This document shows positions 38,447-48,302 of a stretch of 64,000 nt of DNA, piece by piece (position 1 is the first letter of the stretch; every line of letters begins with the position of its first letter). The position numbers were made by a program, and so were the translations under genes. The stretch comes from Neobacillus drentensis (lineage in GTDB: Bacteria > Bacillota > Bacilli > Bacillales > Cytobacillaceae), in the NCBI RefSeq assembly GCF_021560175.1, contig NZ_CP091110.1, positions 5,024,501 through 5,088,500 of the forward strand. The letters run 5' to 3'. Under the pieces are notes generated by a model, which was given only the letters and a program-made list of their open reading frames with translations, had not been told where the DNA came from and ran no database searches.

Positions 38447-38612
38447 ACTATTTTATTTATTTATGGTCGATAATTGCCCAATAGGCTGGTTTCACATTGT
38501 AGTCTGGATCAAAAACAAACTTTTACTCTATTATACCGTGATAAATTGTTACTCATATTCTGTTCTATTAATCAAAAAAATTATCCCCTTTTAATTAGCA
38601 TTCAATTTGAAT

Positions 38613-38650
38613 GAAAAGACAAAGAGACTGTTAGCTAAAGTAACAGTCTC
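38613..38650 (-). terminator. Terminator after the pentonate operon
   Basis: GAGACTGTTA (38624-38633) and TAACAGTCTC (38641-38650) form a perfect stem; on the minus strand TTTGTCTTTTC follows. It ends the four-gene operon 44274-38679. The rest of the 38298-38678 gap holds no gene I can support. Confidence 0.8.
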
Positions 38651-38678
38651 ACTAATACAAGTTAATAAAAAACTGATT

Positions 38679-40877
38679 CTATTGATGTTTAATAGCTATT
38701 CTAGGAGAAAATGGTATGACAGCATCCATCTTAACTGCTAACGGTACGACTCCTTCAACTGCACTTGTGCAGCCAACAAGACGGTTAGAAGCTGCTACCG
38801 TTCTTTGTCTCTTTTTCATGGTTTCCTTCCTCTGTTCTCCAAGTGTCCCTCTATCGAGCTTGAGATCACCTAAGTAAGGTTTCATTTCTCCATTTGTAAA
38901 ACTCTCAGCATCAAGCAGTTCAATTCGTTTTGCGCGGAAGCGTAAGTGTAATAGATCCCCTTGTTTTAGGTATAACACCCCTCCGTCATTATAAGCTTCG
39001 GGAGTCATATGGCCTATTGCTGCCCCGTAAGTAACTCCAGAATAGCGGCCATCACTAATTAGAGTAGCTAAACGTTTGAGTTGGCGATTTGCATTAATAT
39101 GCTGCATCGGATTGAACATCTCAGGCATTCCAAATGCCTCAGGTCCTTGACCAGCAATAATTATAGTAAGTTTCAAACATTGATCTTTTACCATTCGATT
39201 AAATAATTGATGATAGGATAAGGCACCTGCTTCTCCATAACTTTCTGGTTGATTATGTTTCCACATTTGCAGCAAATGCTCTTGCGAAAATGCTTGCTCG
39301 TCTCTTAGTTCATCTAATAATTGGTCATTTAATAATTGGTTATTCGCATCTTCTTCATTTTCAAAATAAAGTACAAACGAAACTTTATCATCAAATTGAT
39401 CTAATTGATAAGTAGTCATCCCACTAATTTTGACAACCGCACTTTCAAAAAAGTTCCCCCGTAACACATCGACTCCACTGAACTTTCTTAGCGGCTTACT
39501 TTGGATGATTGGATTTTCCTTAACCCCATCTGCACTTAGTCCTTCCGTATTACTCAGCCTTTCCTTCCAAGTTTGGCCAGTGACAGTTAAAGCATCGACA
39601 TCCATCGGAACTCCATTTCGAATTAATTCATAAAAAAGAGTTTCCATTCCTCTAATCTGACCAGAGCAGCATTGCTCTGCGAGTACGAAAATATCCCTGC
39701 CTTCTGTAAGGCTGTAATGAAATAAATCTGGTATAGGATGTGATTGATGAATTTTCTCAATATCCCAAAGACTGAAGTCATATCCAGCATAGACCATTGC
39801 CCCAACAATGTGCATCATTAAGTTGGTGGACCCGCCGCCAGAGCTATGAATCCGGATGGCATTAGCAATATTAGCACCGACCAGCTCAGCCACACTGCAT
39901 TCTGGGCGATTCGCTATCGTAAATAAGGATTCAATGGCTGGCTTTAGCTGATCTGAAGTAGGTGGTTCTGTTAACAGTTCCAGTTTAGGATGAACTAAGC
40001 CAAAACCTGCCATCAAATCTCTGGAACTATTTCCAGTTCCATGGAAAGCACATATTCCCCCTGCAGAGTCACAAGTATTAATCGCAAGCCTCTTTTCATA
40101 ATTCTTATGCTGCTCGTGGGTAATAATCCCTTTTTCAACAGCTCGAGCAAGAACTCCTTGAAATTGTGTATTCGATGTACATTGTAAGATAAAACTTAAT
40201 GCATCGTTAAGATCATCGGCAATATTCTGTTCACCCATTAATGATGCTCTTTCTGCAATTTCTTTTAATTCTACTTGTAAATCCTGCGGAATTTCTCCTC
40301 CCTTTAAAACGTGCGAAGGTGCAAATGTTGCAAATACTGGTGCTTCCCCACGATAGCGCCGGACTCGATCCAATAAAGCTAAACCACTTAATACCCCTAA
40401 CGGCTGCTTATCACAACCTTGGATAACAAATGCCCCATGATAGGAATGCGCTTCCATTTGATTGACGACAATCTCAGCAATGGCATTACGGCTTTGCAGT
40501 GAATAAGACATCCCCATATTACTTTGGGCTGTACCGTCACACATCACTGGTGTACTAAAATAAAACGGAACCCCGCCTTCTTCCCAAATTTTTAAAGCTG
40601 CCCGGGAAACGGTTTCTAGATCTAAAATATGGGCAGGATGGTCGGCAGAGCCGCCAATAATGGCGATACGAGGTGCATTTTCTTCTAAACGGTTATATAT
40701 TTCCCCTAATGTCCAATCGGATTTTGACCCTTGATATGAGTCTCCTAGAACCTTTTTGGCCCGATCCAATAGTCCTGCCACTGTAATCGGTTCATTTGCC
40801 TTCCCTTGGACATTTTCCCTATAAGGGTTAATTGGATTGTTAATTATTGGCCTTTTATCATTTACATTTCCGGTCAT
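38679..40877 (-). CDS. Sugar-acid dehydratase, IlvD/Edd family (xylonate dehydratase YjhG/YagF type)
   Basis: A 732-residue iron-sulfur dehydratase. The cluster cysteines are in VMCDGTAQSN near 135, IQGCDKQPLG near 175 and NTCDSAGGICAFHG near 295; SSGGGSTNLMMH follows near 370. The arrangement fits the YjhG/YagF group of D-xylonate dehydratases, which convert pentonates to 2-keto-3-deoxypentonates. It is longer than the roughly 650 residues I recall for that group. The ATG at 40877 has GCAGGAGGC 7 nt upstream. It is the last gene of a four-gene operon that together fits an oxidative (Weimberg) pentonate pathway. Whether xylonate or arabonate is the substrate is open. Confidence 0.82.
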   Translation of the reverse strand: MTGNVNDKRPIINNPINPYRENVQGKANEPITVAGLLDRAKKVLGDSYQGSKSDWTLGEIYNRLEENAPRIAIIGGSADHPAHILDLETVSRAALKIWEEGGVPFYFSTPVMCDGTAQSNMGMSYSLQSRNAIAEIVVNQMEAHSYHGAFVIQGCDKQPLGVLSGLALLDRVRRYRGEAPVFATFAPSHVLKGGEIPQDLQVELKEIAERASLMGEQNIADDLNDALSFILQCTSNTQFQGVLARAVEKGIITHEQHKNYEKRLAINTCDSAGGICAFHGTGNSSRDLMAGFGLVHPKLELLTEPPTSDQLKPAIESLFTIANRPECSVAELVGANIANAIRIHSSGGGSTNLMMHIVGAMVYAGYDFSLWDIEKIHQSHPIPDLFHYSLTEGRDIFVLAEQCCSGQIRGMETLFYELIRNGVPMDVDALTVTGQTWKERLSNTEGLSADGVKENPIIQSKPLRKFSGVDVLRGNFFESAVVKISGMTTYQLDQFDDKVSFVLYFENEEDANNQLLNDQLLDELRDEQAFSQEHLLQMWKHNQPESYGEAGALSYHQLFNRMVKDQCLKLTIIIAGQGPEAFGMPEMFNPMQHINANRQLKRLATLISDGRYSGVTYGAAIGHMTPEAYNDGGVLYLKQGDLLHLRFRAKRIELLDAESFTNGEMKPYLGDLKLDRGTLGEQRKETMKKRQRTVAASNRLVGCTSAVEGVVPLAVKMDAVIPFSPRIAIKHQ

Positions 40878-41026
40878 ATATAAAGCCTCCTGCTCCAAGA
40901 CAATTTTCATTAAAACACTAGAATCGTTTTCTAGAAATCTATGCATTTATAAAAGGGAAACCATACTATAATGGATACTATCCACCTATGTACAGTCCCC
41001 TATCATAGACTAATTTTCTTTTTTCA

Positions 41027-42493
41027 TTATGGCTTAACAAATACTGTTTTAATGGAGGTGTAAAACTCTATCGCAGCAGTTCCTTGTTCTCGTGCGCCGG
41101 AACTGGATGCTTTCATACCGCCAAATGGAGCTTGTAATTCTACTCCTGCTGTTTCATAATTTACACGAACAAGCCCTGCCTCGCTTGCCTCGATAAATTG
41201 AAATGCATTCCCAATGTTTTTCGTGAATATGGATGCACTTAAGCCATATGGAATGTCATTAGCCAATTCGATTGCTTCCTCAATTGTTTTAACTTTTATT
41301 AAGGCTAACACCGGACCAAAAATTTCTTCTTGACCTATTGTCATGTCTGATTTAACATCATCAAATATGGTCGGCTCTACAAAATACCCATCCTGCAGTT
41401 CAATTTCTGATGGCCTGTTACCACCAACTAGAACGGTTGCGCCTTCTTCTTTTCCTTTTTCAATATAGGAAAGTACAGTGTTTAACTGTGATTCATTTAC
41501 ACATGGTCCCATCCAGGTCCCTTCCTCAAGACCATCGCCAACCTTTAATTCTCTTGTTCTATCAACTAATCTTTTTTTGAATTCTTCATAGATTCCTTCT
41601 TGTACAATGACACGGCTAGTTGCGGTACATTTTTGACCCGTGGATCTAAGTCCCCCGCTTATAGTTGCTTCCACTGCCTCCTCAAGGTCGGCATCATCTG
41701 CAATAATAATCGGATTTTTCCCGCCCATTTCTAATTGATATTTTGCCCCCCGTTCAATTGCCCCAAATGCCACTCTTTTACCGGTAGAATTGGAACCAGT
41801 AAAGGAGATTCCGTTTATTTGAGGATGATCAATGATGCGCTGTCCAACAACTGAACCTTTCCCCGTCACCATATTGACTACCCCTGCAGGCAAGCCGGCT
41901 TGCTCCATACATTCGATTACTTTAGCACAAGTGACGGAAGCCTCCTGTGCAGGCTTAATTACAACGGTATTTCCATAAATTAAAGCGGGTGCCATTTTCC
42001 ACAACGGAATCGCAACCGGAAAATTCCATGGAGTAATAATTCCCACAACACCCAAGGGTACACGGGTTGTATACATTAACGCCTTACTATCTGTTGCTGG
42101 AATGACATCACCGGTTTTCCGTAAGCCCTCTCCAGCATAATATCTTAGAATAGCGATACCGCGCAGCGTTTCCCCCTTTGCTTCTGGAAAGGTTTTTCCC
42201 ATTTCTCTTGTAAGTGTTTCAGCAATTTCATCCAGGCGCTTTTCCATGATATCCGCAGTTTTAAAAAGGAAGTCACCTCTTTGAGCACCAGATAAATTCC
42301 GCCATGGCGCACTTGCATTTTGAGCAGCAGCAACAGCTTTATCTACATCACTTGCTGATGAACTTTGAACGTACCCAACTATTTCATTCCGGTGTGCCGG
42401 ACTATAACTCTTTTCAACCAAATTGGTAGATGCTGGAACCCAATCTCCACCAATAAAATTCCCATACGTTTTTACTTCAGTTTGAACTGTCAT
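41027..42493 (-). CDS. 2,5-dioxopentanoate (alpha-ketoglutarate semialdehyde) dehydrogenase
   Basis: A 488-residue aldehyde dehydrogenase. Catalytic Cys289 is in [11 protein letters not shown] and the general base Glu255 in LEMGGKNP; the cofactor-binding GSNSTGKRV is near 233. Length and sequence resemble Bacillus KGSA dehydrogenases such as YcbD/GucD. Role: oxidation of 2-oxoglutarate semialdehyde to 2-oxoglutarate, the last step of pentonate and glucarate oxidation. ALDH subfamilies overlap, but the two flanking dehydratases support this substrate. The ATG at 42493 is preferred for its GGGTAG-type site and typical length. It lies 34 bp after the FAH-fold gene. Confidence 0.85.
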   Translation of the reverse strand: MTVQTEVKTYGNFIGGDWVPASTNLVEKSYSPAHRNEIVGYVQSSSASDVDKAVAAAQNASAPWRNLSGAQRGDFLFKTADIMEKRLDEIAETLTREMGKTFPEAKGETLRGIAILRYYAGEGLRKTGDVIPATDSKALMYTTRVPLGVVGIITPWNFPVAIPLWKMAPALIYGNTVVIKPAQEASVTCAKVIECMEQAGLPAGVVNMVTGKGSVVGQRIIDHPQINGISFTGSNSTGKRVAFGAIERGAKYQLEMGGKNPIIIADDADLEEAVEATISGGLRSTGQKCTATSRVIVQEGIYEEFKKRLVDRTRELKVGDGLEEGTWMGPCVNESQLNTVLSYIEKGKEEGATVLVGGNRPSEIELQDGYFVEPTIFDDVKSDMTIGQEEIFGPVLALIKVKTIEEAIELANDIPYGLSASIFTKNIGNAFQFIEASEAGLVRVNYETAGVELQAPFGGMKASSSGAREQGTAAIEFYTSIKTVFVKP

Positions 42494-42527
42494 AGCTACC
42501 CTTTCCCTTCTGTTCATATCTTTTCAA

Positions 42528-43430
42528 CTAATTTGTTTCAACTAGTTTTACTGCTTGTTTTACTACCGGATTAACCAATTTACCTATACCCGGAATTTCT
42601 ATTTCAATACGGTCACCGTCTTGTAAAGTATAACTTTCAGGTGGAACAATGCTTGTTCCTGTTAAAAGGACAGTCCCATTAAACACAATATTATCTTTTA
42701 CAAGATAGGAGGAAAGTTCTTCATATGTTCTTCGTAAGTCACGGGTACTCGCTGTTTCTTCAAATACTTTTACCTGATTCCGATAGATGCGACAGGTAAT
42801 CTGGAAGCTATAGAAATCTTCAACTGTTTCTGCCAAACGAATAGCTGGACCAATCGAGCATGAATTTTTCCATATTTTAGCTTGCGGTAAGTAGAGTGGA
42901 TTTTCCCCCTCAATATCCCGGCAGCTCAAATCATTTCCAATTGTGAATCCAAAAATCTCCCCATTCTCATCTAAGACAAGAGCTAATTCAGGTTCGGGAA
43001 CCTGCCAGCTTGAATCAGATCTTAAACAGAGGTCTTCGCCTGTTCCTCTTGTTCGTTCTTTAGTGGATTTCAAGAAAATTTCCGGTCTTTTTGCCTCATA
43101 AACCTTATCATAAATGGTTGGCTCGGTATGTTTCCCACCGGTAGCTTCATAGTTTCGTTCTTCCCTGCTTCTAAGATAAGTGACCCCAGCAGCCCATACC
43201 TCCTGTGCTTCAATTGGTACGAGTAATTGAAGCTGTCCTAAATCTTCCTTCTTAGGCAAGGTATCTTGGATCGCTTGCTGAATGATTTCAACCATCGAGA
43301 CTTTTCCTTGTTTGGCTGTCTGTCTTAATTCGAGGATGTTTTCAAATGGCAATTCGTAAAGTAAATTCTCATCCGTAATAGCAGCCAATCTTGATAAACC
43401 GTTTTCTTCTAAGAATCGTATAATACGCAT
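42528..43430 (-). CDS. FAH-fold 2-keto-3-deoxypentonate dehydratase (KdaD/XylX-like)
   Basis: A 300-residue protein of the fumarylacetoacetate hydrolase superfamily. The metal-binding acids are in WQVPEPELALVLDENG (Glu146, Glu148) and IGNDLSCRDIEGENPLYLPQ (Asp167), with a catalytic-lid segment VTYLRSREERNYEA near 83-96. Length and segments resemble the 2-keto-3-deoxy-D-arabinonate dehydratase of Sulfolobus and XylX-type enzymes, which dehydrate 2-keto-3-deoxypentonate to 2-oxoglutarate semialdehyde. Its place between an aldonate dehydratase and a KGSA dehydrogenase supports this. GAGGTGA precedes the ATG. It is the first catabolic gene after the operator at 43452-43480. Confidence 0.85.
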   Translation of the reverse strand: MRIIRFLEENGLSRLAAITDENLLYELPFENILELRQTAKQGKVSMVEIIQQAIQDTLPKKEDLGQLQLLVPIEAQEVWAAGVTYLRSREERNYEATGGKHTEPTIYDKVYEAKRPEIFLKSTKERTRGTGEDLCLRSDSSWQVPEPELALVLDENGEIFGFTIGNDLSCRDIEGENPLYLPQAKIWKNSCSIGPAIRLAETVEDFYSFQITCRIYRNQVKVFEETASTRDLRRTYEELSSYLVKDNIVFNGTVLLTGTSIVPPESYTLQDGDRIEIEIPGIGKLVNPVVKQAVKLVETN

Positions 43431-43451
43431 CCAATCACCTCTAATTAGTTT

Positions 43452-43480
43452 TACATTATAAAACTGAGTTTTATAATGTA
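43452..43480. promoter_or_regulatory. 29-bp perfect palindrome, operator of the pentonate operon
   Basis: The left arm TACATTATAAAACT (43452-43465) and right arm AGTTTTATAATGTA (43467-43480) are exact reverse complements around one central base. It lies between the IclR gene and the FAH-fold gene. A close copy stands upstream of the IclR gene (44354-44382). Confidence 0.8.
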
Positions 43481-43500
43481 CTCATATAAAAACTCCATTA

Positions 43501-44274
43501 TTAATAATAAGGAGTTTTTGACACATAACCCATTTCTCGAGATATTTTTTCGCCAGTGTGAAGCATCAATGGTATAATTCGTTCCATTTCCTCATCATTT
43601 AATCGAGGAGTAGGCATCGAAACACTAAAAGCAGCTACTGCATTGCCTGTATAATTACGAATCGGAAATGCGAGGCAGCAAATACCAGGCTCATTCTCTT
43701 CTCGATCATAAGCGAATCCATTTATTTTTATTTCAGCCAATTCATTTAAAAAATCAATTTTATTTGTAATTGTTCTAGGTGTCCTTTGCTCAAATACATA
43801 GCCATCCATCATTTTGTCAATCTCTTCTTGGGAACTTAAAGCAACAAGGAGCTTTCCTACTGCACTGGTATGTATCGGTACCCTCCTTCCAATCCGAGAA
43901 TATAGAACATTTGCTGAAGTTCCCTCTACTTTATCTATATATAGACCTTCTTTTCCCTCTAATATGACGAGGTGAAGGGTGTGACCGGTTTTTTTCGATA
44001 AATCAAGTAAGTATTTTTTTGCGATGTTCCGGACATCTAAGTTGGTTATAACAAAATTACCTCTTTCAAGTAACTTCATGCCAAGCTTGTATTTTCCACT
44101 CTCTCCATCCTGATCAATATAACCGCTTTTTTTTAGCGTTTTCAATAATGAATGAACAGTACTTTTATTTAAGTTCATTCGCTCACTAATTTCGGTTATT
44201 TTTAATTCAGTTGAATGTTCATCAAACAAGTCTAAAATCGTCAATGCTCTTTCAACTGATTGAATTATTGGCAT
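43501..44274 (-). CDS. IclR-family regulator of the pentonate operon
   Basis: A 257-residue IclR protein. The N-terminal winged helix (about 1-65) reads KITEISERMNLNKSTVHSLL, and the effector domain (about 80-250) includes HLVILEGKEGLYIDKVEG and GICCLAFPIRNYTGNAVAAFS. Such regulators usually bind a pathway intermediate, here perhaps a 2-keto-3-deoxy acid. It is the first gene of the operon, and palindromes of the same sequence lie both before and after it, so it probably controls itself and the catabolic genes. Confidence 0.9.
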   Translation of the reverse strand: MPIIQSVERALTILDLFDEHSTELKITEISERMNLNKSTVHSLLKTLKKSGYIDQDGESGKYKLGMKLLERGNFVITNLDVRNIAKKYLLDLSKKTGHTLHLVILEGKEGLYIDKVEGTSANVLYSRIGRRVPIHTSAVGKLLVALSSQEEIDKMMDGYVFEQRTPRTITNKIDFLNELAEIKINGFAYDREENEPGICCLAFPIRNYTGNAVAAFSVSMPTPRLNDEEMERIIPLMLHTGEKISREMGYVSKTPYY

Positions 44275-44353
44275 TTACTATCAATCCTTTTTTGTTGGGT
44301 CTCTAGACGTAGATTACTATGTTGAAGCATTAGTTCTCTTTTATAATTTGTTT

Positions 44354-44382
44354 TACATTATAAAACCAGATTTTATAATATA
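44354..44382. promoter_or_regulatory. 29-bp palindrome upstream of the IclR gene, operator 2
   Basis: The left arm TACATTATAAAACC (44354-44367) is the same as in 43452-43480 except for its last base; the right arm GATTTTATAATATA (44369-44382) is a two-mismatch version of the other right arm. Size and symmetry are the same. Confidence 0.75.
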
Positions 44383-44573
44383 GCTTAAATCTAGTTAAAA
44401 TATTACTGTAATGATTCACATGAGTCAACATAATTTACATAAATATTCTGAATCATTGAGATTTTTTTTATGAACACTGCTCCAAAAAAGTAAAGGCTTT
44501 CAAATAAACCATTATTTGGAATATGGATTCAATGAGAAATCATACTCACCATCACCAGGCAGGACATAAAAAC

Positions 44574-46319
44574 TTAAAAGGTATATCCGAATCCCAAAAT
44601 GGTATAACATTTGTTTTCATTATCGGAAGCCATCTTAATTTCTACCTTGTGTTCCCGGCAGGCATTCTCCTGATACAAGATGACAGCATTGCAATGAGTC
44701 CAGTTAACTTCATGAGGATCGGCGGTTTTTACATGCTTTCCATCCACAAATATTTCCGCTATCCCAAACTCACTATTTCCAGAATCCTTATAAACAAGAA
44801 TGAGGCTTCTGCTGTTTATTGTCATTTTGAAACTTTCATTTCCTGATGTAGTTGTATGCATCCAGTTATTTGGAAATTGAGGTGTGACGAAAGGGTTAGC
44901 ATCCATCTCTACCATCTGCAAATCTACATCTGTTTCCCAAAAACTGCCCACATTTATCTTTGCATCTATTCGGTTATCTTTCCTATCCAGTAACTGAACA
45001 TCCTTAAAACCATTACCATAAACCGGCGATCTATCCATTTTTATATCATTTCTATCTCTAAAGGATTTCTTCGTTTCAGAAAATAGATAAGAAAGGCAAT
45101 CTGCCATTATAGTATGACCGTCGTTCGTTGGATGATAGATATCGAAAAAAAATTGCCGCTTGGTTATGATATTTCCCTCTTCCTTTGTAAGTCTAAACTG
45201 CTCTACCACTGCATCTTTTACACTTACCATTGGGAGTTCATAGTGCATTCCTATGGGAGAAAGCCTTTCCTGCAGATTCCAGTCATCTACAAATACGCTG
45301 AATAATAAAATAACAGCTGGTTTGTTTTCCGAAGAAAGTATTTTTAAACATAGGCTCTCATAACATATTCCCTTTGTTTCGTCCCCTGCATCATTTACCG
45401 CAAACTCAACAATCACGATATCCGGCTCTACTTTTCCATTCCTTAAAACATCCCGTTCATAGCGGATCATGCCGAGTTCAGATGGTGTACCTCCTACTCC
45501 AGCCTTCACAAAGTGGACATTCCTTCCATCATCTTTACCAAACATTTCTCTGAACTTCAAATAAGATTGATAGGCATAACAATGAGTATGGATTGGTTTT
45601 GCTCCAGCTCCCTGAGTAATGGAGCCCCCTATATAGGCGATGGTTACATCCTCGCCTCTTTCTGCTTTTTCAATTGCCTCTTTCAATCTTTGATTGTTTC
45701 CTTTACTTAAAAGGGATTTTCTAATCATGGACTGATAACCTTTTGAGCCAAATGTGACCGGTGGTTCCAACGATATCTCAGGGACCTTATAGGAATCATG
45801 CAAATAGAATTTTACACTTGCTGTTGCTAGTTCACCTGGATGCTCAAATTCAAAGGCAAATTTACCTGGTACATCATCAGATGGGGACCATTGGTAATCT
45901 CCCAGGTCTAAAATGATCTCGGTTCCATCTGTTGGACAAGCTATTCTTAGTAGTGTTCCAGTATCATATTTTTTTCCTTTTCCATAATTTTGTAATACAA
46001 AGTTGATTTTTCCTGCATATTTATTTCCTGTTTTTATTACTATACCTATACTGTGAACCAGCTTACGGAATCCCTTACAATCTTCAAGGAGAGTCAACAT
46101 TTCCTCATCTTCCACGCCACCTACAAATCTGGCAAGACTTTTCAATTGTTCTCCTTCTAAATAGATTTCCTGTGAGGGCTTGCCTTCATTACGGGGAGTT
46201 GCCTCAATCACACTCTCAAACATAACGAAAAAGCTATCTCGTTTTATCACTTGATCTTTTGGTGCTAGGAGATCTTCATCTCTATTGTCATTTTTCAACA
46301 ATCTGCTTTTTTCAGTCAT
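44574..46319 (-). CDS. SGNH/GDSL esterase with flanking beta domains
   Basis: A 581-residue cytoplasmic protein (no signal peptide). The SGNH hydrolase core lies at about 225-410: block I with the nucleophile Ser in IAYIGGSITQGAGA near 235, block III Asn in FAVNDAGDE near 315 and the Asp/His pair in DIYHPTNDGHTIM near 395. Residues 60-200 look like a beta-sandwich (VLQNYGKGKKYDTGTLLRI), and a further beta domain follows at about 430-581. Such proteins are probably acetylesterases acting on plant oligosaccharides. It lies 73 bp after a GH43 gene on the same strand, which suggests joint action on an acetylated side chain. Exact ester unknown. Confidence 0.75.
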   Translation of the reverse strand: MTEKSRLLKNDNRDEDLLAPKDQVIKRDSFFVMFESVIEATPRNEGKPSQEIYLEGEQLKSLARFVGGVEDEEMLTLLEDCKGFRKLVHSIGIVIKTGNKYAGKINFVLQNYGKGKKYDTGTLLRIACPTDGTEIILDLGDYQWSPSDDVPGKFAFEFEHPGELATASVKFYLHDSYKVPEISLEPPVTFGSKGYQSMIRKSLLSKGNNQRLKEAIEKAERGEDVTIAYIGGSITQGAGAKPIHTHCYAYQSYLKFREMFGKDDGRNVHFVKAGVGGTPSELGMIRYERDVLRNGKVEPDIVIVEFAVNDAGDETKGICYESLCLKILSSENKPAVILLFSVFVDDWNLQERLSPIGMHYELPMVSVKDAVVEQFRLTKEEGNIITKRQFFFDIYHPTNDGHTIMADCLSYLFSETKKSFRDRNDIKMDRSPVYGNGFKDVQLLDRKDNRIDAKINVGSFWETDVDLQMVEMDANPFVTPQFPNNWMHTTTSGNESFKMTINSRSLILVYKDSGNSEFGIAEIFVDGKHVKTADPHEVNWTHCNAVILYQENACREHKVEIKMASDNENKCYTILGFGYTF

Positions 46320-46392
46320 TTAACCTTTCTCTCCTATAAATCATCTATTTTTTTATGACAAATTATTTAGAATTAATCACTGTTTTTCTACG

Positions 46393-47922
46393 CTAGATTC
46401 TAACAGTGTTCAATGAGCCTCTTTGATAATGGAAATAAGCAATATCTACATATCCGCCAATTTGGGCAGTTGCATAATTAAATAAACCAATCCGGTAACC
46501 CATGAAATGATCTAATGTATACTTCATGTTTAATGGACAGCCAATTTTACTCCAGTTTTCTCCGTCTTCAGAATAGAAAAATTCCGCTAGATCAACACTA
46601 TCATCAAAATTAAACTCAATTTTCAAATAAATCTGATTGCTAGAAAATGAAATCCTTTCAACCATTTTTTCATTACCATCACCACGGTTTACACACATTG
46701 AGACGTATTTATTTCCGTCCACTTCTGCCTTAATTCCCACAGTCCCAAAGCTATTCTGGAGAGCGACCAATCCTGCATAATCACCAGGCTTCATGTTTGA
46801 AATATCCATCTTTGTTATCCCTGTACAATCAGGTCCTTCCGTTCTTTGTGTCAATGTATTACGTGCATACAAAACGCTGTTAGTTAAATGCCCGGTTTCC
46901 AAACGCAGATAGCCTGGCCTTTTTGTGAATGACCATAGCTCATGATCCGGATTATGATTCCACTGCCAATTCAAGGCCAAATTATTTTCTGTATAGTCAA
47001 ACTCATCACTGATCACTAACGGATTTTTGGAAGAAGCAGGCACGTTTATTTCCAATTCTTTTGGTGCCTTACCGTCAATCCCCACCATGGGCCATCCGTC
47101 CTTCCAAGTGACAGGCAGTATATAGGGGATTCTGCCAATGGCATCATGATCTTGAAACAACATGGCATACCACTCATGTTCCGGCGTATCAAAAATCGCT
47201 CCTTGTGCAATTCCATGATTATGGTATTCCATGTCATCATCAAAAATCACTTTACGCTCATACTTACCCAAAAGCTGGCTTGCGCGATAACATATTTGCC
47301 TTCTGCGCTTGTTTCCAACTATTGGCCATTCGATAAATAATAAATAATATCGCCCGTCTATCTTATACGCGTGGCATCCTTCACATCGCAAACCGATATC
47401 TTCTTTATCGGTTACCAACAATAATTGATGGATGCCTCCCGGTTTTATTGCTGTTGCATCTTCTGTCAATTCTGTTATATGAATGTCACCATTGCCATAC
47501 ATCACAAATACCCTTTTTTCATCAAAAAGCAATGTGGGATCGTGATATACTCCTTCAAAAGTTGAACGTGCCCATTTTCCATTTTCTATTTCTTTTGTTT
47601 GATAGATATAAGACCTGTTCATATCGTTACTGGAAAAAGATACATAAAAAGTTTCGTTATGATGGCGCAAACTTGCAGCCCACGAACCTTTCCCATAGAT
47701 TCCTTTTCCATCCCTCAAATTATGTGCATCATTGTCTTCCAAAATATCAAATACATATCCGATAATCTCCCAATCTACTAAATTCTTCGACTTCATAATT
47801 GGGCACCCTGGCATAGTATGCATGCTCGTACTTATCATATAATAATATGTCCCGACTCTTATCACATCAGGATCCGGGACATCCGCCCATATAATGGGAT
47901 TCGTTAAATTAGTTTTATTCAT
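46393..47922 (-). CDS. GH43 glycosidase (beta-xylosidase / arabinofuranosidase type) with C-terminal beta-sandwich
   Basis: A 509-residue intracellular enzyme. The GH43 propeller (about 8-300) starts WADVPDPDVIRVGTYYYM with the catalytic Asp, the modulator Asp is in GVYHDPTLLFDE near 127 and the acid Glu in LRCEGCHAYK near 178. The C-terminal domain (about 315-509) is the concanavalin-like module found in two-domain beta-xylosidases (GLVALQNSFGTVGIK, VDLAEFFYSEDG). This style fits GH43 subfamily 12 as I recall it, whose members are beta-xylosidases or alpha-L-arabinofuranosidases. It probably forms an operon with the SGNH esterase, controlled by the divergent AraC regulator. Confidence 0.82.
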   Translation of the reverse strand: MNKTNLTNPIIWADVPDPDVIRVGTYYYMISTSMHTMPGCPIMKSKNLVDWEIIGYVFDILEDNDAHNLRDGKGIYGKGSWAASLRHHNETFYVSFSSNDMNRSYIYQTKEIENGKWARSTFEGVYHDPTLLFDEKRVFVMYGNGDIHITELTEDATAIKPGGIHQLLLVTDKEDIGLRCEGCHAYKIDGRYYLLFIEWPIVGNKRRRQICYRASQLLGKYERKVIFDDDMEYHNHGIAQGAIFDTPEHEWYAMLFQDHDAIGRIPYILPVTWKDGWPMVGIDGKAPKELEINVPASSKNPLVISDEFDYTENNLALNWQWNHNPDHELWSFTKRPGYLRLETGHLTNSVLYARNTLTQRTEGPDCTGITKMDISNMKPGDYAGLVALQNSFGTVGIKAEVDGNKYVSMCVNRGDGNEKMVERISFSSNQIYLKIEFNFDDSVDLAEFFYSEDGENWSKIGCPLNMKYTLDHFMGYRIGLFNYATAQIGGYVDIAYFHYQRGSLNTVRI

Positions 47923-48188
47923 ATAATTCTATAATCCTTCCATTGTCTATCTACTTCTAACCTGCCTTGGCAATTTAGTTATTTCTTTCTTAAAGCTGCC
48001 GTCTAATTCTCCTGATGTGTTGATTTCTTTTGGTGGAAAAGTCGACGCACTCGTTCAGTTTGAGTTGATAAGCAAGTCTTTCCGATAACTGTTCAGAGAT
48101 ATTTCTATATGTAATATTGTAAAGGAGTGATGAAACTTATTTTAATTTATTAGAATACAATTATCTTTATAATAATAAGTTATTGGAT

Positions 48189-48216
48189 TTGACAGAAAAA
48201 TGGTACATAATATGTA
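48189..48216 (+). promoter_or_regulatory. Possible promoter of the AraC-type gene in the 47923-48302 gap
   Basis: TTGACA (48189-48194) is a perfect -35; the best -10 candidates are TATGTA at 48211-48216 (16-bp spacing) and TATAAA a few bases later. I see no clear promoter for the divergent GH43 gene in this 380-bp region. Confidence 0.4.
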
Positions 48217-48302
48217 TAAAATGTAATAATATCGTTAAATTGAATTTTTTAAATGAGCTGAGTAGCTAATGGTCTCATGTAAAACAAGATTAGGAGGATA
48301 TT

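Noticed and set aside
38397..38594. 65-codon open frame after gerC
   Set aside because: It overlaps the terminator hairpin at 38419-38446, has no ribosome site and shows low-complexity hydrophobic sequence.
44523..44846. 107-codon open frame on the plus strand
   Set aside because: It is antisense to the 3' end of the SGNH esterase gene, whose frame has clear protein motifs.
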